DNA of 64,000 bases from Asterias amurensis (lineage: Eukaryota; Echinodermata; Asteroidea; Forcipulatida; Asteriidae): assembly GCF_032118995.1 (NCBI RefSeq), contig NC_092650.1:20956501-21020500 (forward strand), written 5' to 3'. The translations under genes were made by a program, and so were the position numbers. Position 1 is the stretch's first letter, and the number at the start of each line of letters is the position of its first letter. This document shows, piece by piece, positions 1 to 13,095 of this stretch. The notes beneath the pieces are model-generated. The model was given only the letters and a program-made list of their open reading frames with translations, did no database searches and had not been told where the DNA came from.

Positions 1-178
1 AAGGGCTTGGGAAGGATTATACTGATGGATGTGAATTTAATGGAAGGTGCTGTTCTGCGTTGATAACAATAAACTGTGTTATAGGCCTATGAAACCCATA
101 ACACATGTAAATGACTCAATAAGCATGAATTTTTTTTTAATTTGAAAACTTCCTTGCAGAAAAATGACAGTGAAAGGT

Positions 179-582
179 TTTAAGGGAAGGTACACGTTTG
201 GTAATTGTCAAAGACCAGTCTTCTCACTTGGTGTATCCCAACATAAGCATAAATAACAAGCCTGTGAAAATCAAACTAAATTGGTTATCGAAGTTGTGAG
301 AAAATGATGAGAGAAAAAACACCTTTGTTGGACCATGGAGGTATCCTACCTCCATGGTTGGTCGGATTTGTGTGCTTTCAGATAGGAATAAAAAACTTCT
401 GGCTAGAAGTCTTTTATTATTTTAGTGAGAAATAACTTCTTTCTCAAAATCTATGTTACTTCAGAGGAAGCCATTTCTCACAATGTTTTATACTATCAAC
501 AGCTCTCCAATGCTCGTTACCAAGTCAGTTTCTAAGTTAATATTTGTTTTGAGTAGCAAACATGTACATGTACCTTCCCTTT
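179..582. repeat. TTAA-type MITE, 'aagggaaggtacac' subfamily
   Basis: Begins taagggaaggtacacgtttgg and ends gtaccttcccttt, an inverted pair. The interior (agaccagtcttctcacttgg, caatgttttatactatcaac) is shared with the more common aaggcagtggacac copies. Confidence 0.85.
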
Positions 583-923
583 GAACTTTTACTACAATGT
601 ATGTCCATCGGTGTGAAAACTTCATTCATTGTCATTCAAATTATTCGTTCCATTTAGTAAAACGTTTCTCTACGGTAAAACCAAACTACTATGCGTACAA
701 TGGTCAGTCTTACGTGCATTTCATATGAAGGTTCTACATGTATACACCACATTTCACCAAAATCATTTTAAGATTAATTAAAAGCTTTGTTAGGACAAGC
801 CTGATGTCTGTAACTTATTCAAATGTTTAATCATACATGACACACAGAATGTGTGCCACTTCTATAATTTGCAATCATGAAATAATCTTTGAACTATTGC
901 TATCTCAGCATTGATGCTTTTGA

Positions 924-1216
924 TTAAAGGCACTGGACACCTTTGGTAATTGTCAAAGACCAGTCTTCTCACTTGGTGTATCTAAACATTGTATGCACAA
1001 AATAACAAACCTGTGAAAATTTTAACTTAATTGGTTGTCGAAGTTGCGAGAATGGAAGAAAAACACCCTTGTCACCCGAAGTTCTGAAAACTACGTTACG
1101 TCAGAGGGAGCCGTTTCACACAATGTTTTATACTATCAACAGCTCCACATTGCTTGTTACCATTTACCATTTAGCATTTATTTTGAGTAATTACCAATAG
1201 TGTCCTGTGCCTTTAA
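924..1216. repeat. TTAA-type MITE (aaggcactggacac family)
   Basis: Starts ttaaaggcactggacacctt and ends ggacaca-type inverted terminus ...tgtcctgtgcctttaa; shortened in the middle. Confidence 0.85.
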
Positions 1217-3054
1217 AAGGCATCATATCTTCTAGTCTAGACATCTAGACCTGAATTGCACATGATGGCACTAAATGTTGAGTTCAAACACTGGAACAGT
1301 ACCAGGGTGTATCCTCCGGCGCAACTCTCAGCCATTGATAGGTCTTCCTTTGACACGTAGTGAGAGAACTTGTGAAATCAAGCAAGGGGTCATGACCGGA
1401 CCCCATGTCAGAGTTTGAACTGTTGAGATTGCAATATTTTTTCGATTTAAATCGGTCATTCGTAATTTGAGCCCACTGTTTGTTTTGCCCCTGTAATGGT
1501 TGTAAATATACCATCAAAATAACTTGATTAGACGCCTCCAGACCATTCAACCCCATGGTCTGAACATCCCAGAAGGAAACGACTACCCTTGATGTTGTCC
1601 TTTGTGTTTCCATCTTCTTGCTTGTGGTCAAGCCAGTCTCTTATTTTCACCCCCTTTTTGTCCCCCATTCATTGTTTACCCCCTGCTTTTTTCTGTATGG
1701 TTTCTAACCCTATTCATGTATTTCCACTTCACTGCTTATGTTTCACTTAGTTACCTGTTCATGATTGTTGTGTTGTCATTAAGCCTTCAAGAAAGACTCT
1801 GCTAGGGTCGAAACCTCAGGCCATTAACTATTTTTTGCATAAAAATAACATGTAAACATTTCATTTCAAAAGGTGTTCTAAGCATTTTTAAGATAATGGT
1901 AAAAATCTTGCGCAGTTATATGCCCATGCTTTGGATTACACTAAATGCTTTTAAAAGTTCAGATTATAACCGCAGTTCTGTGAAGTGAAATTTTTCTCAA
2001 GATGCATTTCATGTACGTAGACTATTCGAAGCTGCTGTATTTTACCACGTAAGTTTTTATTGGCCTTAATTTTCAGAGTAATAACCAAACAAACATATGA
2101 AAAAAACTTTTTTTATTTTGTGGTATCCTGCTGTCCTGCTAATTACAGTACCGAACTCACATATTAATCATTACTACATGTATCATACACATAAATAATC
2201 TTTGAACTTTGCTACATTTTATGTCAGCTCAGCAAAATGCCTCATATCTTTTATTCTAGACATCTAGACCTGAGTTGCACAAGATAGCACTAAATGTTGA
2301 GTTCAAACATTGGAACTGTACGTGGGACGTGGCTGTGGGCTCCAGCGCAACTGTAACCAAATGATAATTTGTTTGAGTCTGTCTTTGACCTCTAGTGAGG
2401 GAGCTATTTAAGCTTGTGAAATCATGTGAGGGGTCTTGACCTTATGTCAACATTCTGTTCAGACTGCATTCAATGTGTTGATTTAAAGGGAAGGTATCAT
2501 TTGGTTAGCACTCTTAAATTTAATGGCAATAAAAACCAAAGGTTTCTAAGTATTATTATTAATGGTTTATTTTAATCTGAATAAAAAACAACCAAAAGGT
2601 TGACAACATTCAAATTTACAAAGTTTTTACAGAATTAAGAAAAATGGAATTAACAATAAACAGGCAAAATCTATACAAAAACATTAACTAGCAGAAACAC
2701 GCCATAAAAATGGCAAAGACATACATCAAAAAAACAGACAAAAAGTTTAAAATTTGCCAAGTATACGTAAATCCCTTTAAACCACAGGGCTGACTTTGAT
2801 AATTTTGTTTCTACTTTCGTATAATACCTGCATTTTGATCACATTCTTGAAAGTGAATCCGGATGTTAGTTTGCTGGTACCTAATACAAGAAAAACAAGT
2901 AGCTTGCGTTGAATACCATGCCGGATGTGGCAGAGGGTGTCCTCACACAGATACTCCCATACTTTTAATAAATTTCTTGCCTCTACAGTTAAGTCTCCCC
3001 CTAAAGAAAAATCCTCTCAAGAGTTCCTGAGATTCCCAGACCACAATGAAGACT

Positions 3055-3396
3055 AAAAGGCAATGGACACTATTGGTAATTACTCCAAATAATTGTTAGC
3101 AGAAAAACTTGCTTGGTAACGAGCAATGGAGAGCTGTTGAGAGTATAAAACATTGTGAGAAGCGGCTCCCTCTGAAGTAACGTAGTTTTCCAAGTAAAGT
3201 AGTTTTCCATGGATTTGATTTTAAGACCTCAGAATTAGATTTTGAGGTCTCGAAATCAAGCATCTGAAAGCACACAACTTCATGTGACAAGGGTGATTTT
3301 TCTTTCATTATTATCTCGCCACTTGGACGACAAATTGAGTTCTATTCACAAGTGAGAAGACTGGTCTTAGACTATTACCAATAGTGTCCAGTGTCA
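3055..3396. repeat. TTAA-type MITE
   Basis: Inverted ends aaggcaatggacactattgg and ccaatagtgtccagtgtc, with the usual interior in reverse order (ggctccctctgaagtaacgt). Confidence 0.85.
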
Positions 3397-3734
3397 TGGG
3401 ATGTTTTATCATTTGACAGTGTAAGTTTAATGTTAATCTCTGATCTTCACGATTTATGTTTCTTACCAATTTTGTACTGTTCTTTTAAGGACCAAAATAA
3501 TTATTTCCCACTAAGTGTGTGTACTTTTGCATAATGTTGTTACTAGTGACTACAACAATATCACCAGATGTTGTTTTTGAAATTGATATAAGATTCATTT
3601 ATTGATTATTCAAATGAGATTTACCATAACAGGAATTCATCATCTGTAAAGGACAACAATAATTTTTAAACTAACATCCCCCGATTCAAATGAAGTTAAT
3701 TGAAGTGCAGTGCATGCTGCTAAAATATAGGATT

Positions 3735-4015
3735 TTAACTGCCGCTAGCTACCGGGCTGCCCGGGCAATGTCAGGGTTTAGTTGCTGCAAATGTCGCAGG
3801 TTCGAGTCCCACCCAAGTATGTGTGTGATTTGTTTTCACAGAACTCTGAAAAGTACTAAGTATACAGTGCTAACACACATCGGTGAAAGGGTAAAACCAT
3901 ATTTATTAGCTTTTATCCCTGATGCAAATTTGTATTTCACTCATGTGGGATTTGTCAGTTTGTATACTTGATTGTTTTTAAATAAAATTGATGCAAATTT
4001 AAAAAAAAAATTGTC
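3735..4015 (+). repeat. tRNA-derived SINE
   Basis: Contains a pol III B-box-like stretch (caggttcgagtcccacc), followed by a body (cagaactctgaaaagtac, gtatacagtgctaacacaca, cggtgaaagggtaaaacc) that recurs near 12555 and 40680, then an A-rich tail. Confidence 0.7.
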
Positions 4016-4130
4016 AGAAGTTTCAGATGACCAAAACAGTTTAGTAATAAGCCCAGGACTCTTGTCATTTTGGTAGCCATGTTTAAGCTACATCACATAG
4101 CATACTAATTTGTGTGTGTTGCATTGTCAT

Positions 4131-4494
4131 AAAAGCACTGGACACTATTGGTAATTATTCCAAATAGTTGTTAGCATAACAACTTTTTTGGAAAAGGGCA
4201 ATGGAGAACTGTGATAGTATAAAACAATGAGAAAGGAATCCCTCTGAACGGGCTGAAGTAATATAGTTTTTTGAGAAAGAGGAAATTTCTCACTAAGTTC
4301 AGCTGAAGCCTTTTATTATGCATCTGAAAGCAAACAAAGTTCTGCAACAAGGGTGTTTTATTCATTATTCTCTTGCAACTTCTATAACCAATGGAGCCCA
4401 AATTTTCACAGGTTTGTTATTTTATGCATGTTGTGATAAACCAAGTGAGAATACTGGTCTGTGACAATTACCAAACATGTTCAGTGCCTTTAAT
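4131..4494. repeat. TTAA-type MITE
   Basis: Ends aaagcactggacactattgg and gttcagtgcctttaa are inverted; family interior is recognisable. Confidence 0.85.
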
Positions 4495-4639
4495 TAAAGA
4501 CTCTGCTTTGGTCGAACTCAAAACAAGTGACTTTTACAAATTTTTCCTGCATTGGGTTAAAATGCAGAGAAGTCCTTTTGGTTGGAAAGCTGTTTGCAAC
4601 AGCTGTATTCTAATTTTCAATTTTTACAACTCACAGAAG

Positions 4640-4800
4640 GTATATAGGATTTAAGGCATTGCATGGTGAGTTATCAATATATATTTGGTTTGCGGTAACA
4701 CCATGTGTGTATCTAATTGCCAGGTAGAGTTTGTTCTTAGAGAACTGTCTTGCTTTATTCTACTACCGCGGAGTAGATTGTTCGAGTGTTCAAACAGGAA
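4640..4800 (+). repeat. Dispersed repeat, copy 1 of 2
   Basis: The stretch with atatttggtttgcggtaac, accatgtgtgtatcta, ttcttagagaactgtctt and ggagtagattgttcg recurs at 30605-30745. Class unknown. Confidence 0.65.
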
Positions 4801-5207
4801 GTGGTTTAACCAAAGGCAAATATTCCCTAAATCTTTTGTTGCAATTCTTAGAATTTAACAATTATTATGCTTATTAGATAAGTGGCAGATACTGATTGAG
4901 AGCTATGACAACCTCATTATTTGGACTCGGGATGCATTACATTTTTTTACTTGGTCTCTTCACAAATTCCTACTAAGCATTCTAGCTGGGGCCAATCATG
5001 ATCATTGATCTATGTCTCCAGCACTGTATGAGGATACTGTCTCCTGAACGCTTTGAAATCTTATGCTCCAAAAGTTAGGGCCAATATTTAGTAACACATT
5101 TGTTTAGTTTATTCTGAAGTTATTTTGACCCAACATAGCACTATTTTGAAAAATTGAATGGCTCCATAATATTCACTGAAAAACAAAGAAAGGCCTCAAA
5201 TAAACCA

Positions 5208-5368
5208 GCAGCAGATTTCACAAAACGATTTTACAAGTTAACACGAGTATTTAACTCGTCCTAACTTAGGATGGGCTCAATGCATTCTAACGTCTATGGT
5301 TTTCTGGAATTTAAATCGTCCTAAGCTCTTAGATTAATCCTAGTTTAGGAAGAGGTTGGTGAAATTAT
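5208..5368. repeat. Foldback element with cctaacttagga arms
   Basis: Starts gatttcacaaaacg and ends gaagaggttggtgaaat. The inner arms ctcgtcctaacttaggatgg and ttaatcctagtttaggaag are inverted. Related pieces occur at 19675-19930, 37603-38160, 51770-51900 and 52495-52622. Confidence 0.65.
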
Positions 5369-5597
5369 TGGCAGCTATTTTAGATCAAAGGTCTCCAACA
5401 TGAGTATAGTTTTCAATGGCGTTTACTGGCTTATAATGAAATGACTTTTACTTTGGAATGAAATTGATGATCTTGGCCACTTGGGCATTTGGTCCTCTTC
5501 TTTTTCATTCTTTTTCATTTGTTCTATGAAGATGAATACAATGTCGTTTGTTCTCCCCTGTACTAAATGAAAATTGAATGTTGGCTTTCTTTTTCAG

Positions 5598-8500
5598 GTA
5601 TGGAGTCTGCTAGAGAAGCAGTTGCTAAAGAGTTTTCAATCCCAGAGTCACCACTCACATTTAAGGTATTTAGTAAAAATATTTAAAAAAAATTTTAAAA
5701 AGTGAAATTTAACACTCATTTTTTTAAGGCGTTGGACACCTTTTGTAATTGTCAAGGACCAGAATTCTCACTCGGAGTATCCCACATAAGCATAAAATAC
5801 AAAAGCTGTGAAAATTTTGACTCAATTGGGTTTTGGCGTAATAACTTATCAAACTTTCAGCCAAAATGACCTTCATAAAATGAATAGTTAATTCCAAGTT
5901 TAAAACCCAAAAATGTTGAGCCAAGCTTTTTCCCCCCCCAAAAAAAAATGTTTTTAAACCTTCAGGCATCACTATACAGAAGCAAAACAAAATTGTTGGG
6001 ATCGATCGTTGGTGTTTCATGTTATGTTGACCTGAACCTTTGATAATTTTTTATGGCCAAACCGAAAGAGTCAGCTCGCTAAAACTTTGGATAGATTAGT
6101 TTGGTATGATGATGTATCACCCTTATTCGTGTTTGTACTGTATAAACATTTTCGGTAACTTTACCATGACCTGGGTAATATTCCGATGGAATAATCTTCC
6201 TACCCACTGCACTTGAATTTATTTGACATGGGTGGAATTACAGAGACAGTAAACCCAAGTACAAAAGTTGCCAGTTTATGTGCTTGGTCTGCCTAAGCGT
6301 CTCTACCTCCATTGTCTAAGCCAGTGAAAAGTCATCAGTCATCAAGACAATGGACACTATTGGTAATTGTCCAAATCTAGTCTTCTCACGTGGTGTATCT
6401 CAACATATATTATCCATTAAATAACATACCTGTGAAAATTTGAGCTCGATTGGTTGTCGGAGTTGCGAGATAACTATGAAAGAAAAAACACCCTTGTCAC
6501 ACGAAGTTGTGTGCTTTCAGATGCTTGATTTCGAAATTAAATTCGTGGAAAATTACTTCTTTCTCAAAAACTACGTCACTTCAGAGGGAGCCGTTTCTCA
6601 CAATGTTTTATACTATCACCCTCTCCCCATTACTCGTTACCAAGTGAGGTTTTATGTCATTAATTATTTTGAGTAATTACCAATAGTGTCCACTGCCTTT
6701 AAGAAGATGATCTGAAAGAACCCATGAATCACTTCCCCCCCCCCCCCCTCCCAATGTCTCTTGAACAACAATGTCACTCTGTGAACTCTGCCTGGGGTTG
6801 ACTTTACAAACTGGGATAAATTTTGCTGTGTGCGCAGGTCATATATTCGTGTCAAAACCCAGCAGGGGTAACTTACTGTGTTGGTCCATGAAGAAATATA
6901 ATAGGTTAACATGATCGCATTACACAGGGGAAGTGTGGGTGTTAGACCCTGAATAAAAGGTGCAACTATTTGTTAATAACTGGAGATCTAAGAAATGGGA
7001 TACTGATTTTTAAAGGGCGGTTTAATATATTTTTGGGGAAATAAATTAGTTAAATAGTGTACATTTGAAGAATAATGTTGGGTAAGTTTGACCTTTTTTA
7101 CATTAAATATTTGTAAGCTATAATTCAAAGGAGCATTACAGAATTTTTAAGAAAAAAACTTGTCTGGATCACAGATTTAAATGAAACTTACACATCCTAA
7201 TGGTGATGATAGCAGAAAACATCCCTTTAAATTTTGACATCACACAACTCCTGTGCAAAAACAGCCCTGTGATGTCAAAATTTACTCTGCATCAGATTAA
7301 AGACATTGGACACTATTGGTAACTGTCAAAAACCAGTCTTCTCGCTTGATGTATCTCAACGTCATGTATAAAATAAAAAACCTGTGACCCTTGTCACACG
7401 AAGTTGTGTGGTTTCAGATGCTTAATTTTGGGACTCCAAATCTAATTCTAAGGTCTTGAAATCAAATTCGTGAAAAATTCTCAAAAACTGCGTTACGTCA
7501 GAGGGAGCCGTTTCTCACAATGATTTATACTATCAACCTCTCCCCATTACTCATTACCAAGTAAGGTTTTATGCTAAAAAATATTTTGAGTAATTACCAA
7601 TAGTGTCCGTGCTGCATTTAAACAACAATTTTTAATTCACAAATAATTTAACTTTTTCTTGTTTTTCTTCATTGTCTTCTATTGTCAGGATGTGATTTTA
7701 TCGTGTGGTTGTTCCGGTGCAATAGAGATGGCGCTACTAGTGCTAGCCAACCCAGGTCAGAATGTGCTGGTACCCTGTCCTGGTTTCTCTATATACCGCA
7801 CATTGGCAGGGTCATACCAGTTTGAACCCAGGGGATACAAACTACTGGTAGGTTTTTTTAAAAGGTCCATAAAGTTAGGAAACTATTGGATCCAAATTTC
7901 TTTTTACATTTTCAATTCAAATACACATTTATTTCTATGCTTCCATGAAAAATATTGACAATCACATGTATTAAGGAATAATTAGCAACAAAATCATTAA
8001 GGAACAGTAAACATAAATTCATTAAAAAGAGTATGGGGCCATTTTGATTAAGCAGAAGCTTGTAAAAAACAGCCAGCCAGACAAAGAAACAAAATAAACG
8101 AATAGACAGACATGCAGACAAAAGGACAGATGAACATAAGACATGACACAACAAGTTCATAATATTAGTGACAAGATGGCAGAACAGTTTAAATGCAGAA
8201 GCGATAGAAAATAAATATGTAACAAGGATTGATGAGTATGTTCTGGTTGAATTAGATAGGAAGAAACTATAAATAAACAGAGTCAACAGAGCCAACACTC
8301 CCACAAAAGAGATTTACACATGGTTGTACCCGCAAGTTTACTAATTGTTTATAGTTTCTTCCTATTTATCCACTCAATGCAAAGCTTTAAACAATACTTA
8401 AAGGCTTATTGGTTATCATTTGTTTGGTGTCATGACATATGAGTGGACAAGAGCACCGAACTCAAGCTCTGATGCTTCTGTTCAGCAGAGTGTGAGTTCG

Positions 8501-11500
8501 AATCCCGGTCGTGACACTTGTGTCCCTGAGCAAGACACTTAACTATAATTGCTTCTCTCCACCCAGGGGTATGGGTACCTGTGAGGGCAGAGATGGTTCT
8601 TGCGATTGGTTTAGCCGAGTAGCGCATATATTGCGCACAGGCTGTATACTCTCCAGGGAGCTGAGATGGTTTAAGGAATGATATAAGGCCCAGTGACCAG
8701 GGGTTTTAATGTCAGAAGCGCTTTGAGACACGAGTGAAAAAGTTGATATAAAAACGGGTTATTATTAGAGCTCCAGTCTACACATTACTTATTGCACCCT
8801 CTCCTCATAGAGCACACTTGTGATTGAAACTTTTTTGACAAAATGACAATGAAACTTTCATTTGTGCCTTTGGTCTGTATTCCACTGATAGCCTGAGAAA
8901 TCTTGGGAGGCTGATCTTGAACACATGGAATCTCTAATCGACGACAAGACGGCATGCATCGTAGTCAACAGTCCGTCCAACCCGTGTGGGGGAGTCTTCA
9001 ACAAGGAACATCTTGAAGACATCTGCAGAAGTAAGAAACCAGTTGCCAACTGCATGCTCACTTTCTTGCAAAGATTTTGGGAGAATTTGGGGTTGGGTTG
9101 GGGTATTCACGGGCTATAGTCAAGTAGTTTTTTTAGTTAAGTATCAAGTACTATTGAATACATGTACTATGATGGCCAAATAGTACTTATAGTGTGTTAA
9201 GAGCACCGGATGTAAACTTAAATGTTTCTGATTAACAGTGTGGGTTCGAGTCCCAGCCTTGACACCTGTGTCCATAAGCAATTAACTTTTTTTATTTTAA
9301 TTTTTTTAATGTAAATTATGTCTTGTTTCTTTTTTAGTTGCTGAGCGACACAGATTGCCCATCCTGTCGGATGAAGTTTATGCTGACATGGTTTTCCCAG
9401 GGCAAGATTTTCATCCATTATCCTCCATCGCCAAAAACGTCCCAGTACTAACATGCGGCGGACTCGCAAAAAGGTGCAGTAATAAAATTCACATTTGAAG
9501 AAAACGATGATAAAGACATTGTAGCAATGCCAGAATGTTCCAAACGAAACAACTTTCTTGTCCGTTTAATTAACGCGGGGACGCCAGTTTTATGGCTGTT
9601 GCCAGAGTTCCAGTTTTATACTCCACCCCCCACCCCCCCCCCAAACGGAGCACTATACTTTGGGTGCGTTCAATTGGTTTCCCTGGGTAGACTTCGGTCT
9701 GCCCCCGGTACGTTTGAATAGCATTGACGTCATTCCAGGGACTCACCGGGGTCAGCCCCCAGTGCCCTGCTTGTGGAGTGGGTCACTTGGGGGCTGGCCC
9801 AAGGTGCATGCATGATGTCACCACGAGAGGGTGAGTGATCGTTCCATTAGCTTTTGTCAGGGGCTCACTCGAGTGAGCACCGCGGGGTCGACCCAGGGAA
9901 GCTTATCGAACGCACCCAATGCAAAACAATGCAATTTTTAAAAATTATATACCCCATTTCATCAAGATGACAGACTGCTGATGATAAACAACAAAATAAA
10001 CATAGGAACGATGATACAAAATTGCAAATTAAAATTATAAACAACTAAACAATCATCGTGGGAACAGATGTGGTTTCAGATGCTTCTTGATAATATGAAG
10101 TGAATCAGCAGAGCACAGAGATGGGGCATGGGGGGACACTATTACACTTCATCCTTAATCAGGCCTGAATGATATTTCTTTTTTAGTATATGCTCACAAG
10201 TTTAATCTTAGTTTTGGCATGTTATGGCTGAGCGGTCTAGTTCACAGAACCCAAGATTTACTGTTTTCAGCAGCAAAGCGTGGGTGCGAATTCCGGTCAT
10301 GACACAATTTGTTGTGCCTTTAGGCTGGTCACTTAACCATGAGTTCGTCATAAGTAGTCGGGAAGAACCCAAATGCCATGAGCTGGGATGACCGCAGATT
10401 CAAACTTTACTTTGGATGCATTCCCATAAGATCGCTCAACGAAGAACTTACTTAATAAAATTAGTGCTTTGTTTTGTTGCAGGTATCTTGTACCAGGTTG
10501 GAGGTTAGGCTGGATCCTGATCCATGACCCGTGTGATGCATTCAAAGATGAGGTCAGTTACTAGACTTTCTTGTCAAGATTCTTTTCATATCCCTACTTC
10601 CTGCCCCCCCCCTGAAAATAGGATCCATCTATCGTCAGGCTACTACGAAGACTTTCTAGAGTGTGAATTACCTTGGTATCCCCCCCCCACCCAAGCATAC
10701 TTAATTGCCCTTTGGTTCTAATCCCGCTCTTGTCAATTTGTCTTTTGTTTCAACCCATAATTCACGCTCTGATGTTCTATTTGTAGGTGAGGCAGGGTTT
10801 GATGAACCTATCCACACGTATCCTTGGTCCCTGTACAGTCATTCAGGCAGCTTTACCAAGAATATTCTCTGAAACACCCTCAGATTTCTACACAAAAAGC
10901 ATGAAAGTTTTTCAGGTGAGTGAAAATACGGGCCCAATTTCGTAAAGTTGTTTTAAAATCATGGTTTTAAATTGTGCCATATAAAAGTCAATATTATAAT
11001 AATGGAGATAAAATTCCTTTTTGTTTATTTGTGTAGGAGAATTCCGAGTTGATTTATGACTCGCTATCGCACGTACCAGGACTCTTCCCTGTCATGCCCT
11101 GTGGAGCCATGTATTTTATGGTAAGGTTGAAATAGTTTTGGGTTTGAACAAAGATGAAGTGACTGGAGTTGGACTTGAACTAATGACCTTCGTATAAATA
11201 TTCCAGCTTTTACCAACTAAGCTATTTAGCCGTACTGTATGTTGCTGGTTTTTCTAGTCAATATCTTTGTTAGGGGGTGCCAGTCAGACGCCAACCGTTA
11301 GATGCTGGAAATCCAGGGACCCACCCAAGATTATGAGACAACCTGGGAAGCAGCACTATTTTCTTTTAAATCTTTTTTGTTATGTGTTAAAGACACTGGA
11401 CACTATTGGTAATTGTCAAAGACCAGTCTTCTCACTTGGTGTATCTCAACATGTGCATAAAATAACAAACCTGTGGAATATTGAGCTCAATTGGTTGTAG

Positions 11501-13095
11501 AAGTTGCGAGATAATAAGAAAAAAACACCCTTGTCACACAAGTAATTACTAATAGTGACCACTGTTAGTGGTCACTATTGGTAATTACTCAAAATAATTA
11601 TTAGTATAAAACATAACTTTGTCATGAGTAATGGGGCGCTAGTGATAGTATAAAACATTGTGAGAAACGGCTCCCTCTTAAGTAACGTAGTTTTCGAGAA
11701 AGAATTTATTTTCCACGAATTTGATTTTGAGACCTCAGAATTAGATTTTGAGGTCTCGAAATCAAGCATCTGAAAGCACACAACTTCGCAGCACAAGGGT
11801 GTTTTTTCCCCATTATTATCTTGCATCTTCGACGACCAATTGAGCTCAAATTTCACAGGTTTGTTATTTGGTGCATATGTTGAGATACACCAAGTGAGAA
11901 GACTAGTCTTTGACAATTACCAATAGTGTCCAGTGTCTTCAAATGCTGGTTTTATCTAAACAACATATTGGCTTAAGTTACTCTTTAATCTACCATTGTC
12001 TCTTCATCCCCTTTAGTTTGGAATTGACATGGATAAGTTTGACTGCTTCAAGGATGACATGGCGTTTGTGACAAAACTTGTAGAGGAAGAATCGGTGTTC
12101 TGTCTCCCAGGAAAGGTATGTTGGAAGAAAAAAAAAGGTTGTTTCGTTTTACTTTGTTTGCATTTGGATTGAAAAATACTGTAGGGGAAATGTATTTCAT
12201 GAATTTATCATTGTGAATTATTATTTTATTCTGTCATTATTCTCCAGCAACTTTGATGACCAATTGAGTCAAAATGTTCACAGGTTTGTTATTTATGCAT
12301 ACATGGGGATGCACCAAGTGAGAATAGTGGTCTTCGTGTCCACTGCCTTTAAAGGTTTGCATGGTGGAAAGACAATAAACATTAGCAAATTTACAGTGAC
12401 ACCATGAAGACTAGAGCTCTTTTGAGTGAGTGTGGTTCGGGATTAGAACCGAAGGAATCAATGTTTCGGACAGTTCACCCTGTCCGTGATAGCCACCTGC
12501 ATCTTCATGAAGCTAACCCAAAGTGTCAATCCTTTTTTTAACAAAACACAATGAATACATTGCAAAGGTCATGGGTTCGAATCCCACCCGAGTAACATGC
12601 CTGTAATTTTTTTCACAGACCTCGTAAATTAATTGAGTATGTAGTGCTATTAAACATCGGTGTGTATCGGTAAAACCAAAATGAATAATTTAAAAAAGTG
12701 GTTTTTTAAATGAATGTGCGATGTTTTACTGTGTAAATTTTTAATCTTCTATCTTAAGTGCATTTCTGTACATTGTTATTAGCTGGGATCCATGGGAGAT
12801 CAGTGAGTTTTTCTTACTGAATGGATTTCCCAGGATAAACAAGAAATAAATAAATAAATAAATAAAATATACTTTATCCTCGATGCAAATTTAACATCTA
12901 TTAACTTCTATCAATTACTTTGTAGTTAAAGGTGTTTTATACTTTGTGATGATTTTGCAGTGCTTTGAGTACCCAAACTTTGTCAGGATAGTAACGTCGC
13001 TGCCAAAAGAGAAGACAGTCATAGCATTGCAGAGGATTACAGAGTTCTGTGCCAGGCATTATCAAGGAGAGCAGGGTTCAAACGGAATCAAGTAA
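5598..13095 (+). CDS. TAT: Tyrosine aminotransferase, last nine exons (5' end outside window)
   Basis: PLP-dependent cytosolic enzyme that transaminates tyrosine to 4-hydroxyphenylpyruvate, the first step of tyrosine breakdown. Exons: 5598-5665, 7689-7847, 8892-9030, 9338-9473, 10483-10552, 10787-10915, 11037-11120, 12017-12115, 12961-13095 (TAA stop). All have AG/GT borders and the phases join without a break, giving about 338 residues of an expected ~450. Family landmarks read in order: [53 protein letters not shown], the Schiff-base lysine region [22 protein letters not shown] and [11 protein letters not shown]. These match vertebrate TAT closely. The 5' exons are not in the window; the first exon seen enters in phase 2. 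The introns carry many MITE and SINE copies. The identity is secure; whether it is the only TAT-like gene in the genome cannot be judged. Confidence 0.95.
5724..5835. repeat. TTAA-type MITE, 5' part only
   Basis: Starts ttaaggcgttggacacctt and follows the family as far as gaaaattttgactcaattgg; the rest is missing. Confidence 0.75.
6344..6702. repeat. TTAA-type MITE, nearly full length
   Basis: Inverted ends aagacaatggacactattgg and ccaatagtgtccactgcctt; about 360 bp, within an aminotransferase intron. Confidence 0.9.
7297..7621. repeat. TTAA-type MITE
   Basis: Starts ttaaagacattggacacta and ends taccaatagtgtccgtgc; it stops about 70 bp before the exon at 7689. Confidence 0.85.
8427..8768 (+). 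repeat. tRNA-derived SINE, full length
   Basis: tRNA-like head (gagtggacaagagcaccgaa and gagttcgaatcccggtcgtg), then a body (cctgagcaagacacttaact, ccacccaggggtatgggtac) and an aaaacgggttattatta tail. A second copy lies at 46667-46999. Confidence 0.85.
9190..9290 (+). repeat. tRNA-derived SINE fragment
   Basis: Matches the head of the SINE at 8427 (taagagcaccgga, gggttcgagtcccagccttg), cut short after about 100 bp. Confidence 0.65.
9658..9919. repeat. Foldback element with tttgggtgcgttc termini
   Basis: Inverted ends tttgggtgcgttcaattgg and cttatcgaacgcacccaa, with second arms tccctgggtagac/gtcgacccaggga. GC-rich against its surroundings. It lies in an aminotransferase intron. Confidence 0.8.
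10226..10450 (+). repeat. Diverged tRNA-derived SINE
   Basis: Shows ggctgagcggtctag as A-box region and gtgggtgcgaattccggtca as B-box region, followed by the SINE body in diverged form. Confidence 0.6.
11387..11942. repeat. Two TTAA-type MITE copies back to back
   Basis: A shortened copy starting ttaaagacactggacacta runs into a second, nearly full copy at about 11566 whose end is ccaatagtgtccagtgtctt. The junction reads gtgaccactgttagtggtca, an inverted join of two element ends. Confidence 0.85.
12234..12353. repeat. TTAA-type MITE, 3' part
   Basis: Family right end, from the cattattctc region to tgtccactgcctttaa. Confidence 0.75.
12520..12900 (+). repeat. tRNA-like SINE with AAAT microsatellite
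   Basis: B-box-like catgggttcgaatcccaccc, then the body shared with 3735 and 40655, followed by an (aaat)n run at about 12842-12868. Confidence 0.65.

Larger units (their letters stand above)
1..5597. other. Left flank or intron of the tyrosine aminotransferase gene; repeats only
   Basis: No exon is recognised here. The missing N-terminal exons of the aminotransferase gene (about the first 115 residues by comparison with the human protein) were looked for and not found, so this is probably intron, with the 5' exons to the left of the window. The contents are several TTAA-ended MITE copies (listed separately), a tRNA-like SINE near 3735-4015, a right-hand foldback fragment near 1785-1845, and a retroelement-like 3' tail near 2550-2790. 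Short open frames here lie in repeats and show no family resemblance. Confidence 0.6.

Noticed and set aside
8427-8520. Functional tRNA gene
   Set aside because: A- and B-box-like words are present but the cloverleaf is poor and the sequence continues into a SINE body that recurs at 46667; it is a tRNA-derived SINE.
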